Positions 22,989-31,376 of a stretch of 64,000 nucleotides of DNA are shown here, piece by piece. This DNA is from AC-37 sp036386455 (lineage in GTDB: Bacteria > Actinomycetota > Thermoleophilia > Solirubrobacterales > Thermoleophilaceae): assembly GCA_036386455.1 (NCBI GenBank), contig DASVVS010000036.1, positions 23,779 to 87,778 of the forward strand. Reading direction: 5' to 3'. The position numbers and the translations under genes were made by a program. Within the stretch, counting starts at the first letter, position 1. Each line of letters starts with the position of its first letter. The notes under the pieces are model-generated. The model worked only from the letters and a program-made list of their open reading frames with translations. It did no database searches and was not told where the DNA came from.

Positions 22989-24658
22989 GCGCCGAGCGCC
23001 GCCTCCGCAGCCGGGTGATCCTCGAGGGCCCGGACCGGGCCCCCGCCCGCGCCTACTACAAGGGCATCGGGTTCGACGACGAGGCCCTGAGCCGCCCGAT
23101 CGTCGGGATCGCCAACACCTGGACCGAGACGATGCCGTGCAACTTCCACCTGCGCGGCCTGGCCGAGCGCGTGAAGGACGGCGTCCGCGCCGCCGGCGGC
23201 ACGCCGATGGAGTTCAACACGATCGCGGTCTCCGACGGCATCACGATGGGCACCGAGGGCATGCGCGCCTCGCTCGTGAGCCGTGAGCTGATCGCCGACT
23301 CGATCGAGCTGGTCGCCCGCGGGCACATGTTCGACGGCGTGGTCGCCCTGTCCGGCTGCGACAAGACCATTCCCGGCTGCGTGATGGCGCTCGCCCGCCT
23401 CGACGTGCCGAGCGTGATGCTCTACGGCGGCTCGATCGCGCCCGGCGACTTCCGCGGCAAGAAGGTCACGATCCAGGACGTCTTCGAGGCGGTCGGGGCA
23501 CACGCGGCGGGCAGCATGAGCGACGAGGACCTGGCCGAGCTCGAGTCGGTCGCCTCGCCCGGCGCGGGCGCCTGCGGCGGCCAGTACACCGCCAACACGA
23601 TGGCGACGGCCTTCGAGATGCTCGGCATCTCGGCGATGGGGACCTCGATGGTCCCCGCCGAGGAGGGCAAGAAGGGCCAGGCGGCCGAGGACGTCGGCCG
23701 GCTCGTGATGAAGCTGATCGAGGACGACGTCAAGCCGAGCTCGATCATCACGAGGGAGTCGCTCGAGAACGCGATCGCGTGCGTGGCGGCCACCGGCGGC
23801 TCCACCAACGCCGTGCTCCACCTGATGGCCCTCGCCAGCGACGCGGGCGTGGAGCTGCGGTTGGAGGACTTCGACCGGGTGAGCGACCGCACGCCGCTGC
23901 TGGCCGACCTCAAGCCGAGCGGCCGCTTCGTCGCGCCCGACATGTGGCGCGCGGGCGGCGTCCGGCTCGTGGCCAGGCGCCTCCTCGACGCCGGCCTGCT
24001 GCACGCCGACGCCCCCACCGTCACCGGTCGCACGATCGCCGAGGAGGCGGCCGACGCCGACGAGCAGGACGGCCAGGAGGTCATCCGCTCGCTCGAGGAC
24101 CCGATCAAGCCCACCGGCGGGCTCGCGATCCTGCGCGGCAACATCGCCCCGGACGGCTGCGTCGTGAAGGCCTCCGGCTCGACCCGCACGAGCCACACCG
24201 GCCCCGCGCGCGTGTTCGAGTCCGAGGAGGAAGCGTTCGCGGCCGTCAAGGCGCAGGGCATAGAGGACGGCGACGTGGTCGTGATCCGCAACGAGGGCCC
24301 CGCCGGCGGCCCCGGCATGCGCGAGATGCTGGGCGTGACGGCGGCGCTGATGGGCGAGGGGCTGGGGGAGACCGTCGCCCTCCTGACGGACGGCCGCTTC
24401 TCCGGCGCCACGCGCGGGCTGATGGCCGGTCACGTGGCTCCCGAGGCGGCCCGCGGCGGCCCGATCGCCGCCATCCGGGACGGCGACACGATCACCTTCG
24501 ACGTGGACTCGCGCCGGCTCGACGTGGACCTGGCCGACGACGAGATCGCCCGCCGCGTGGAGGCCTACCAGCCGCCCGCGAAGAGCCTGAACGGGGGAGT
24601 GCTGGGCAAGTACGCGCGCCACGTCGGCTCGGCGGCCGAGGGCGCGCTCACCACCTGA
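22985..24658 (+). CDS. ilvD: Dihydroxy-acid dehydratase
   Basis: A 557-residue dehydratase that converts 2,3-dihydroxy-isovalerate and -methylvalerate to the keto acids of valine and isoleucine synthesis. Iron-sulfur ligands and signatures: MPCNFH (Cys), LSGCDKTIPGCVMA, and SPGAGACGGQYTANTMA; C-terminal VVIRNEGPAGGPGMREML and TDGRFSGATRGLM. The usual length is about 560. Start GTG 22985 overlaps the preceding stop. The 3' end lies in an imperfect 37-bp tandem duplication (24641-24714). Confidence 0.97.
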   Translation: MSAERRLRSRVILEGPDRAPARAYYKGIGFDDEALSRPIVGIANTWTETMPCNFHLRGLAERVKDGVRAAGGTPMEFNTIAVSDGITMGTEGMRASLVSRELIADSIELVARGHMFDGVVALSGCDKTIPGCVMALARLDVPSVMLYGGSIAPGDFRGKKVTIQDVFEAVGAHAAGSMSDEDLAELESVASPGAGACGGQYTANTMATAFEMLGISAMGTSMVPAEEGKKGQAAEDVGRLVMKLIEDDVKPSSIITRESLENAIACVAATGGSTNAVLHLMALASDAGVELRLEDFDRVSDRTPLLADLKPSGRFVAPDMWRAGGVRLVARRLLDAGLLHADAPTVTGRTIAEEAADADEQDGQEVIRSLEDPIKPTGGLAILRGNIAPDGCVVKASGSTRTSHTGPARVFESEEEAFAAVKAQGIEDGDVVVIRNEGPAGGPGMREMLGVTAALMGEGLGETVALLTDGRFSGATRGLMAGHVAPEAARGGPIAAIRDGDTITFDVDSRRLDVDLADDEIARRVEAYQPPAKSLNGGVLGKYARHVGSAAEGALTT

Positions 24659-24714
24659 CCGCCGGCCGGGCCGGCCGGGCGCGCTCACGAGCTGACCGGC
24701 GGGGCCGGCCGGGC
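24641..24714 (+). repeat. Imperfect 37-bp tandem duplication at the ilvD 3' end
   Basis: GCGCGCTCAC at 24641-24650 recurs at 24678-24687. In each copy a CTGACCG and a GGGCCGGCCGGGC-type run follow. The first copy contains the ilvD stop codon; the second is non-coding. Confidence 0.6.
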
Positions 24715-24721
24715 GGAGCGG

Positions 24722-25738
24722 CTAGGCCGGCGCGGGCTCCGGCTCGCCCGCGTCCTCGGCGATCCCCTGGTCGGGCGCCGGGCCCGCCAGGAACTCGAGC
24801 ACCTTGTCGTTGAAGGTGCGCGGACGCTCGACCATCGGGATGTGCCCGGTGTCCTCGAGCATCACGACCGGCTGCGTGCCGGGGATGAGGCGCTCGTACT
24901 CGTAGGCGTCGTCGCGCGGCACGATCGCGTCCTTGGCCCCCCAGACGATCAGCGTCGGGCAGCGGATCTCGGGCAGCCGGTCGCGGAAGTCGTACTCGAG
25001 GATCGCCTGGAGGGTGGGCATGAACGCGTCGCGCCCGGCGCCCTTGCTGATCTCGAAGAGGACGTCGGCCGGAATGCGGCTCGGGTGCCGCACGATCAGC
25101 GAGAAGATCAGGTGCCGCAGCCGCGGCCGCAGGATCGCCATGCGCACCTCGGCGGCGCTGCGCGCGCCGCCCATGGACACGGCGCGGCCCCAGGCCATCA
25201 CCGGCTCGCGGCGCAGCTCGCTGGTCGTGATGCCGGCCGACGAGCACAGCACGAGCCGCTCGACCCGCTCGGGGAACGCGATCGTGGTCTCGGCCGCGAT
25301 GAAGCCGCCCATCGAGTTGCCGATCAGCGCGATCCGGCCGAGGTCGAGGTGGTCGCAGAGCCCCTCGACCGCGCGGCCGAGGCCGGACATGGTGGGGTCT
25401 TCGGCGGTGTCCTCGGACTCGCCGAAGCCGGGGACGTCGAGCGCTATCACGCGCCGCTCGCGGCCGAAGCGCGGGATGTTCTCGAGCCAGTTCTGCCAGT
25501 TGCCCGAGATGCCGTGCACGAACACGACGGGCGGCCCCGCCTGTGCCCCGGACGGGGTATCGCCCGATCCGTAGTCCACGTAGTTCACGCGCCGGCCCTC
25601 GATCTGTGCCGAGCGCAGGTGCTCGCGCCAGTCGATCGTGGTCCAGTCGGGCTCGTCGCGCACGCCGTAGTCGTCGCCGGCGCGTTCCGCCTGGGCGGGC
25701 CTCGCGGGCATGACGACCTTGGGGAGCTTGCTCGGCAT
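24722..25738 (-). CDS. Alpha/beta-hydrolase fold enzyme
   Basis: A 338-residue hydrolase. Oxyanion region VVFVHGISGNWQNW, nucleophile elbow GNSMGG with S142, acid WGAKDAIVP and base DTGHIPMVE complete a catalytic triad. A cap region of mainly helices lies between residues 165 and 260. There is no signal peptide, so it is cytosolic. The substrate is unknown; esterase, lipase or C-C hydrolase are all possible. The start ATG at 25738 is preceded on the minus strand by TACCGT with 8 nt between. It is divergent from the HAD-like gene and shares its promoter region. Confidence 0.85.
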   Translation of the reverse strand: MPSKLPKVVMPARPAQAERAGDDYGVRDEPDWTTIDWREHLRSAQIEGRRVNYVDYGSGDTPSGAQAGPPVVFVHGISGNWQNWLENIPRFGRERRVIALDVPGFGESEDTAEDPTMSGLGRAVEGLCDHLDLGRIALIGNSMGGFIAAETTIAFPERVERLVLCSSAGITTSELRREPVMAWGRAVSMGGARSAAEVRMAILRPRLRHLIFSLIVRHPSRIPADVLFEISKGAGRDAFMPTLQAILEYDFRDRLPEIRCPTLIVWGAKDAIVPRDDAYEYERLIPGTQPVVMLEDTGHIPMVERPRTFNDKVLEFLAGPAPDQGIAEDAGEPEPAPA

Positions 25739-25745
25739 CGAGAAC

Positions 25746-25752
25746 TACGGTA
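25746..25752. promoter_or_regulatory. Shared divergent -10 element
   Basis: TACGGTA reads TACGGT on the plus strand (9 nt before GTG 25761) and TACCGT on the minus strand (8 nt before ATG 25738). The two putative -10 boxes overlap in five of six bases, so the two genes may compete for one polymerase site. Confidence 0.5.
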
Positions 25753-25760
25753 CCCACCTC

Positions 25761-26333
25761 GTGGCCCGGATAGCCCTCGACATCGACTCGACGCTCCACC
25801 ACTACTGGGACCTGCTCGACTCGATCGCGCGCAGGCGCTTCGGCGTGGAGCTGCCCTACCACGAGCAGAGCGAGTGGGGGATCACCGGGCTCGAGCGGGG
25901 CGAGCTGATCGCCGCGATCGAGGAGACCCACAGCGACGAGAACATCGCGGGCGCCGAGCCGTACCCGGGCGCGGTCGAGGCCGTGGCGCGCTGGCACGCG
26001 GCCGGGCACTGGATCCACGTGACGAGCCACCGCGCCGTCGCCACCCGCGAGGCCACCGAGCGCTGGCTCGAGCGGATCGGCATGCCCTACGACGACCTGC
26101 ACTGCTCCTACGACAAGATCAGCCGCTGCGTGGAGCTCGGGATCGACGTGCTGGTGGACGACAGCCCGGTGAACCTCGCCGCCGCCGCCGAGGCGGGCAT
26201 CGTGGCCGCGACGATCGTGCACCCCTGGAACGAGCGCCTGGTGGAGTCGGGGGCCGCGATCGGTGGCCGCGACTGGCCGGAGCTGGCCGAACGGCTCGAG
26301 CCGGTGCTCCAGGGGGTGGCGGAGGGCGGGTAG
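25761..26333 (+). CDS. HAD-superfamily 5'(3')-nucleotidase-like protein
   Basis: A 190-residue HAD-fold protein. Motif I is ALDIDSTLHHYW with nucleophile D7 and D9; motif II HVTSHRAV; the final acidic motif VLVDDSPVNLAAAAEAGI. This arrangement matches the 5'(3')-deoxyribonucleotidase/NagD-like group of small HAD phosphatases. The GTG at 25761 is preferred over an ATG at 25710 because the latter would overlap the divergent gene, while TACGGT lies 9 nt before 25761. The substrate is not known. Confidence 0.8.
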   Translation: MARIALDIDSTLHHYWDLLDSIARRRFGVELPYHEQSEWGITGLERGELIAAIEETHSDENIAGAEPYPGAVEAVARWHAAGHWIHVTSHRAVATREATERWLERIGMPYDDLHCSYDKISRCVELGIDVLVDDSPVNLAAAAEAGIVAATIVHPWNERLVESGAAIGGRDWPELAERLEPVLQGVAEGG

Positions 26334-26339
26334 CGCCTC

Positions 26340-26345
26340 TACGCT
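26340..26345 (+). promoter_or_regulatory. -10 candidate
   Basis: TACGCT ends 6 nt before the ATG at 26352. Confidence 0.4.
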
Positions 26346-26351
26346 GGGCGT

Positions 26352-26780
26352 ATGGCCCGTTTGCTCGTACTCCTGGCGCTGGCGCTCGCAGTGGCGGTTC
26401 CCGCCGCGGCGGGAGGGGCGACGCGCTCGCCCAAGGCCCCGAAGAGCGGCTGGTCGTACGCGGGCCAGCCCGGCGACGTCACGCTCCGGATCTCCGGCCG
26501 CTCGGTGGAGATCGCGGCGTTCAGCTTCCCGTGCGGCGAGGTCTATGGCCGCACCTCCGTGAACGACTTCAGGCTGAAGCGCACGAGCAAGGGCTACCGC
26601 TTCAACGCCGATGCCCACGCGATCGTCACCTACACGGACGAGACCGACGCCAACGCCGAGGTCCACATCAGCGGGCGCTTCGCCCTGGACGCGAAGACGG
26701 TGCGCGGCCACATACGCGCCAAGTCCGCCCGCTGCGACACGGGGGACCTCAAATGGAGGGGTACGCGGTCTAAGAGGTAG
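26352..26780 (+). CDS. Small secreted protein
   Basis: A 142-residue exported protein with signal peptide (LLVLLALALAVAVPAAAGGA). The mature part is predicted beta-rich (DVTLRISGRSVEIAAFSFPC, VTYTDETDANAEVHISGRF) and has two cysteines, near residues 61 and 131, that could form a disulfide. The tail is basic. No named family. It looks like the small beta-sandwich secreted proteins common in soil actinobacteria, but this is inference. Confidence 0.75.
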   Translation: MARLLVLLALALAVAVPAAAGGATRSPKAPKSGWSYAGQPGDVTLRISGRSVEIAAFSFPCGEVYGRTSVNDFRLKRTSKGYRFNADAHAIVTYTDETDANAEVHISGRFALDAKTVRGHIRAKSARCDTGDLKWRGTRSKR

Positions 26781-26825
26781 GCGAGCGCGCCATGATTGGG
26801 TCTTGCTTCCCGCCGGGTGCGGGGT

Positions 26826-26831
26826 TAGTGT
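26826..26831 (+). promoter_or_regulatory. Promoter candidate for the beta-helix gene
   Basis: TAGTGT ends 6 nt before ATG 26838. TTGCTT at 26803-26808 lies 17 bp upstream, giving one of the few recognisable -35/-10 pairs here. Confidence 0.5.
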
Positions 26832-26837
26832 GGACGA

Positions 26838-27800
26838 ATGACTGGCTCACGCATTCTCCTAAAGGTCGTACCTGCGCTTGCGCTCATCGCCCTCGCGCTG
26901 CCCGCTTCAGCTTCAGCCCAGGCCACACGTACCTGGGTCTCCGGCGTCGGTGACGACGCCAACCCGTGCAGCCGCACGGCGCCCTGCAAGACGTTCGCAG
27001 GGGCGATCTCGAAGACCGCCAATGGCGGCGAGATCAACTGCCTGGACCCGGGTGGGTTCGGCGGCGTCACGATCACCAAGTCGCTGACGATCAAGTGCCA
27101 CTACACCGAGGGCGGAGTCCTCGTGAGCGGCACGAACGCGATCGTGGTCAACGCGACCGCGACCGACTCGGTCACGCTCCGCGGCCTCGACATCAACGGC
27201 ATCGGGACCGGCGCGCAGACGTCGCTCGCCGGAGTCAAGGTGCTCTCCGCGGCCCGCGTCAACATCATGGACAGCGAGATCTACCGCTTCAAGGCCGGTG
27301 TAGTCGTCGCTCCGACGTCCGCGACGACTCGCGTCGTACTGAAGCGCAACCACATCCACGACAACGGAATCGGCTTCATCAACGCGCCCGGCAACAACCT
27401 GATCACGTTCACGAGCGCGGTGCTGAAGGACAACGACATCGACCACAACACCTGTGGCGTCGTCACCAGCGCGTTCGGCACGAACGCCTCCACGCCCACC
27501 ACGACCGACTGCGGCACGGCATCTGCGGCCAGCGGGATCAACAAGACCGCGACCACGCAGCTGCACCGCAACGGCGTGAGCTTCAACTCGAGCACCGGCG
27601 TGTGGAGTCGCGGGTCGAACAGCTTCACCGACCTGTTCAGCAACGAGGTCACGAACAACGACCTGGCCGGGCTGCGCCGCCCGGACGGCGGGATCATCCG
27701 GGGCACCACGCCCGGGACGAACCACGTCAGCGCCAACGGCGCCAGCAGCGAGACGACCAACGGCACTCCGACGACGCTCGTCAAGCGCGGCAAGAAGTAG
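26838..27800 (+). CDS. Secreted right-handed beta-helix protein
   Basis: A 320-residue exported protein (signal peptide ALIALALPASASA, cut before QATRTWVSG). The motif WVSGVGDDANPCSRTAPCKTF, given in outline, is the typical start of actinobacterial and cyanobacterial parallel beta-helix proteins. Repeating strands with N/D/G turns follow (VNIMDSEIYRFKAGVVV, VVLKRNHIHDNGIGF, LKDNDIDHNTCGVV, DLFSNEVTNNDLAGLRRPDG). Such proteins are surface glycan-binding or glycan-cleaving; no pectate-lyase catalytic residues are evident. GC at third positions looks lower than in the neighbours by eye. A strong hairpin follows the gene. Confidence 0.8.
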   Translation: MTGSRILLKVVPALALIALALPASASAQATRTWVSGVGDDANPCSRTAPCKTFAGAISKTANGGEINCLDPGGFGGVTITKSLTIKCHYTEGGVLVSGTNAIVVNATATDSVTLRGLDINGIGTGAQTSLAGVKVLSAARVNIMDSEIYRFKAGVVVAPTSATTRVVLKRNHIHDNGIGFINAPGNNLITFTSAVLKDNDIDHNTCGVVTSAFGTNASTPTTTDCGTASAASGINKTATTQLHRNGVSFNSSTGVWSRGSNSFTDLFSNEVTNNDLAGLRRPDGGIIRGTTPGTNHVSANGASSETTNGTPTTLVKRGKK

Positions 27801-27827
27801 CGCCGCCCGAGCCAGTCGCTTGAGCTT

Positions 27828-27860
27828 CCGGCCCGGATCCCCCAGCGGGGTCCGGGCCGG
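27828..27860 (+). terminator. GC-rich hairpin after the beta-helix gene
   Basis: CCGGCCCGGATCCCC pairs with GGGGTCCGGGCCGG (one bulged base) around a short loop at 27843-27846. No clear U-run follows, which is usual for terminators in high-GC actinobacteria. Confidence 0.65.
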
Positions 27861-27890
27861 TCGTCGTTGGGCCTGCGACAATCGGTCGCC

Positions 27891-28796
27891 ATGCCGGACC
27901 GCACCAGCCTGCGCGCACCCGCCCCCGAGGTCGACGACCTCGGACCGCCCCGCCCGGGCGCACTGGCGCGGCGCGAGGACGACCTCCGCAACCACCTTCC
28001 GGGCGTGGAGCCCGAGCGCGAGCTCAACGACTGGGGGCGCTCCGAGCGCGTAGAGGGCTTCCTCGACCGCACGATCGTCGACTTCCTCTACAACAACTGG
28101 TTCCGGGTCGAGGTCGAGGGAGTCGACAACATCCCGCCGACCGGCGGCGCGCTGCTCGTCTCGAATCACTCCGGCGCGCTCCCGCCGGACGCGGCGATGA
28201 TCGCCAAGTCGATCAAGGAGGAGCATCCGCACCCGCGACCGCTGAACATCACGGTCGAGCACTTCTTCAAGGGCTATCCCGGCTTCAGCATGCTGATCCC
28301 GAAGATCGGCTGCGTGGCGGCGCACCCGGCCAACGTGCAGCGGCTGCTGTTCGACGAGCAGCAGCTCGTGCTGGTCTTCCCGGAGGGCCGCAAGGGCACC
28401 GAGAAGCTCTACAGGGACCGCTACCGCCTGCGCCGCTTCGGCCGCGGCGGCTTCGTGGAGGCGGCGATGCGGGCGCGCGTGCCGATCGTGCCGGTCGCCC
28501 TCATCGGCGCAGAGGAGGCCGCGCCGATCTTCGCCCACCTCAACCCGCTCGCGAAGGTCACCGGCCTCACCTACTTCCCGCTGACCCCGACGTTCCCGCA
28601 CTTCGGCCCGCTGGGGATGCTCGGCTACCTGCCGGCCAAGTTCCGCATCCGCTTCCTGCCGCCCATCCGCTTCGACGAGGAGGGCCTCGACCGCGACAAG
28701 TCGCTCGTCCAGAGCGTGGCCCACGACGTCCGCGCGCGGATCCAGGAGAACGTCTGGGACATGGTCGGCAAGCGACAGTCGGTCTGGTTCGGGTAA
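27891..28796 (+). CDS. PlsC-family 1-acylglycerol-3-phosphate O-acyltransferase
   Basis: A 301-residue acyltransferase. The catalytic motif NHSGALPPD (HX4D) is near residue 87. Block III is VFPEGRKGTEK and the later block is VPIVPVALIGAEE. About 60 extra N-terminal residues precede the domain. The enzyme family acylates lysophosphatidate or a related lipid acceptor at the membrane. It lies 4 bp upstream of an SDR gene, an arrangement also known for M. tuberculosis Rv0501/Rv0502 (reverse order). ATG 27891 is preceded by GACAAT at 27877-27882. Confidence 0.87.
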   Translation: MPDRTSLRAPAPEVDDLGPPRPGALARREDDLRNHLPGVEPERELNDWGRSERVEGFLDRTIVDFLYNNWFRVEVEGVDNIPPTGGALLVSNHSGALPPDAAMIAKSIKEEHPHPRPLNITVEHFFKGYPGFSMLIPKIGCVAAHPANVQRLLFDEQQLVLVFPEGRKGTEKLYRDRYRLRRFGRGGFVEAAMRARVPIVPVALIGAEEAAPIFAHLNPLAKVTGLTYFPLTPTFPHFGPLGMLGYLPAKFRIRFLPPIRFDEEGLDRDKSLVQSVAHDVRARIQENVWDMVGKRQSVWFG

Positions 28797-28800
28797 GCGA

Positions 28801-30240
28801 ATGGCAGACGTGAGCAAGCGGCGCGTACTCATCACCGGGCTGTCGACCTTCTGGGGCGGCAAGCTCGCCCAGGCCCTCGAGCGCGACGATCAGTACGAGG
28901 CGATCATCGGGGTCGACGACAAGGACCCGACCCGCGAGCTCGAGCGCACCGAGTTCGTGCGGGTGAGCAACCAGCACGCGCTGCTGCGCCGGATCGTCGA
29001 GGCGGCCGAGATCGACACGGTGGTCGACAGCCGGCTCGTGGTGGACTCGACGCAGACCAGCTCGCGCAAGGCCCACGAGAACAACGTCATCGGGACGATG
29101 AACATCCTCGCCGCGTGCAGCCACTCGACGGTGCGCCGCTTCGTGTTCAAGTCGTCGGCCCACTTCTACGGCACCGCCCAGGACGACCCGGCCTTCTTCA
29201 CGGAGTCGATGGGGCGCCCTCACCCGCCGCGGACCCCGATCGAGCGCGACATCGTCGAGGCCGAGGCCAGCGTGCGCGACTTCGCCGAGAAGAACCCGCA
29301 CGTCAGCACGACGATCATGCGGATGTCGAACGTGCTCGGGCCCGGGGTGAGGACCGCGCACACGAGCTTCTTCTCGCTGCCGGTGGTGCCGACGATCTTC
29401 GGCTTCGATCCGCGCTACCAGTTCGTGCACGAGGACGACGTGGTCGAGGCAGCGGCCCACTCCCTGCGCCACGACCTCGCCGGGATCTACAACGTCGCCG
29501 CCGACGGGGTGCTCGCGCTCACCGAGGTGGCCTCGCTGCTCGGCAAGCCCTTCGCGCCGGTGCTGATGCCGTTCGGCACGGGGCTATCGGCCACCGCGCT
29601 GCGCCGCCTGGGCGTGAGGATCCCGCCGGAGATGCTCGGCCAGCTCCGCTTCGGTCGCGGCGTCGACAACCGCAAGCTCAAGGCCAGCGGGTTCAGCTAC
29701 CGCTACACCTCCCGCGAGACCGTACTCGCGTTCGCCGAGCACCTCCGGCTCGCGCGCGTCACGCGCGGCGGGGCGGAGCCCTACAAGTACGAGCGCGAGG
29801 TGGAGGACTTCCTGCGCTGGAGCCCGCACGTGCGCAACTCGGCGTTCCGCACCGAGCACCGGCTCACGCCCGTCGAGCTCCTCGAGCTGCGCCGGCTGCA
29901 CTCGGGCTACGCGGCGCGCACCGGGCAGCCCGGCACCGAGTCCCCGGCACGGCAGGCCCAGACGATGGCGCACGCCGCGCGGGCGCTCGACACCGACGAC
30001 GCTCCGAACGGCGGCGCCCAGAGCGGCGGCCCGCCCGGCGACCGGGGCGGCGCTCCCGCACCCCCGCTCGAGCACTACGACGACCTGGATCCCGGCGAGA
30101 TCGCGGGCCTCCTGGACTCGCTCGAGACGCCGGACCTGCTGGCGCTCCGCGACCACGAGCGCGGCGGCCAGGGGCGCCCCCGCGTGCTCGCCGCGATCGA
30201 CGGCGTGCTGGTCCGCCGGGAGACGCCGCAGAGCGGCTAG
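28801..30240 (+). CDS. NAD-dependent epimerase-like SDR with helical C-terminal tail
   Basis: A 479-residue protein. The N-terminal 330 residues form an extended SDR with glycine motif VLITGLSTFWGGKLA, KSSAHFYG (in place of canonical YxxxK, which is not clearly conserved) and VHEDDVVEAA. A disordered Pro/Gly/Ala linker follows. The last 50 residues, YDDLDPGEIAGLLDSLETPD and LLALRDHERGGQGRPRVLAA, resemble a helical module seen in other actinobacterial lipid-associated proteins. It is probably co-transcribed with the PlsC-like gene, so a lipid or glycolipid role is more likely than plain sugar epimerisation; the absence of a clear YxxxK suggests altered chemistry. Confidence 0.8.
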   Translation: MADVSKRRVLITGLSTFWGGKLAQALERDDQYEAIIGVDDKDPTRELERTEFVRVSNQHALLRRIVEAAEIDTVVDSRLVVDSTQTSSRKAHENNVIGTMNILAACSHSTVRRFVFKSSAHFYGTAQDDPAFFTESMGRPHPPRTPIERDIVEAEASVRDFAEKNPHVSTTIMRMSNVLGPGVRTAHTSFFSLPVVPTIFGFDPRYQFVHEDDVVEAAAHSLRHDLAGIYNVAADGVLALTEVASLLGKPFAPVLMPFGTGLSATALRRLGVRIPPEMLGQLRFGRGVDNRKLKASGFSYRYTSRETVLAFAEHLRLARVTRGGAEPYKYEREVEDFLRWSPHVRNSAFRTEHRLTPVELLELRRLHSGYAARTGQPGTESPARQAQTMAHAARALDTDDAPNGGAQSGGPPGDRGGAPAPPLEHYDDLDPGEIAGLLDSLETPDLLALRDHERGGQGRPRVLAAIDGVLVRRETPQSG

Positions 30241-30306
30241 CTGCAAGAACGCCGTCATTCGGCGCTGAACCCCTGCAACGGGTGGGAAAGACGCCGGATC
30301 CCGGCC

Positions 30307-30312
30307 TAGACT
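30307..30312 (+). promoter_or_regulatory. -10 candidate for the L,D-transpeptidase gene
   Basis: TAGACT ends 13 nt before ATG 30326. Confidence 0.4.
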
Positions 30313-30325
30313 GACCGTTCTCTCG

Positions 30326-31360
30326 ATGCGCCACCGCTCGTTCATATTCCTCGCCGTGGCCCTCGCGGTGATGATCTTCGGCTCGGTCGGCGTCTACGCG
30401 TACGACTCGAGCGACGACGAGATCGCCGAGGGCATCACCGCCGCCGGCATCGACGTCGGCGGGATGACCGAGACCGAGGCCCGCGAGAGGCTCCACAGCG
30501 AGCTCTCCTACGACCTCGAGCGCCCGCTCAAGGTGAAGTACAGGGGCAACCGCTTCACCCTGAAGCCCGAGGACGCGAACATCCGGACGAACGTGGACGA
30601 GATGGTCGACCGCGCGCTCGAGCGCAGCCAGCAGGGCAACGTCGTGAGCCGCAGCATCCGCCGGATCACCGGCGGTGAGGTGCACGAGGAGATCCCGGTC
30701 CGGATCTCGTTCGACGAGCGGGCCGTGAGGGCGCTCGTGAAGCGCGTGGCCCGCAAGGTCGACCAGCCGGCCCGCGACGCCAGCGTGAGCTTCGACGGCG
30801 GCGGCGTCCAACCGGTCGCAGGGCGCAACGGCCGCGAGGTCGACACGGGGCGGCTCACCGCCCAGATCCGGGATTCCCTCGTGGAGCCGACCTCGCACCG
30901 CGTGGTGAAGGTCCGCGTGACCACCGTGCGGCCGAAGGTCACGACCAAGGACCTGGCGTCGAAGTACCCCAAGATCATCACGGTGAACAAGGGCACGAAC
31001 ACCGTGACGCTGTACGAGGAGCTCAAGCCGGTGAAGACCTACCGCGTGGCGACCGGCTCGCCCGGCTATCCCACGCCCACCGGCCGCTTCGCCATCCAGA
31101 ACAAGCAGGTCGACCCCGTCTGGAACGTGCCCAACAGCGACTGGGCGGGCGACCTGGCCGGGCGCTCGATCCCGCCGGGCCCGCAGAACCCGCTGAAGGC
31201 GCGCTGGATGGGGATCTACGGCGGCGCCGGCTTCCACGGCACCTCCGACATCGGCTCGATCGGCAGCGGCGCCTCGCACGGCTGCGTGCGGATGCTCGTG
31301 CCCGACGTGATCGACCTGTACGACCGGGTCGACGTCGGCACGCCGGTGTTCGTCAGCTAG
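30326..31360 (+). CDS. L,D-transpeptidase with peptidoglycan-binding domain
   Basis: A 344-residue exported or membrane-anchored enzyme with an N-terminal hydrophobic helix (FIFLAVALAVMIFGSVGVYA). Residues about 40-205 are a VanW-type/PG_binding_4 region (AAGIDVGGMTETEARERLHSE). Residues about 220-344 are the YkuD domain with GFHGT and SHGCVRM, catalytic Cys320. It forms 3-3 cross-links in peptidoglycan or attaches proteins. The gene stands alone between the SDR gene and the polysaccharide cluster. Confidence 0.94.
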   Translation: MRHRSFIFLAVALAVMIFGSVGVYAYDSSDDEIAEGITAAGIDVGGMTETEARERLHSELSYDLERPLKVKYRGNRFTLKPEDANIRTNVDEMVDRALERSQQGNVVSRSIRRITGGEVHEEIPVRISFDERAVRALVKRVARKVDQPARDASVSFDGGGVQPVAGRNGREVDTGRLTAQIRDSLVEPTSHRVVKVRVTTVRPKVTTKDLASKYPKIITVNKGTNTVTLYEELKPVKTYRVATGSPGYPTPTGRFAIQNKQVDPVWNVPNSDWAGDLAGRSIPPGPQNPLKARWMGIYGGAGFHGTSDIGSIGSGASHGCVRMLVPDVIDLYDRVDVGTPVFVS

Positions 31361-31376
31361 GGTCGGGCGCCAGCCC

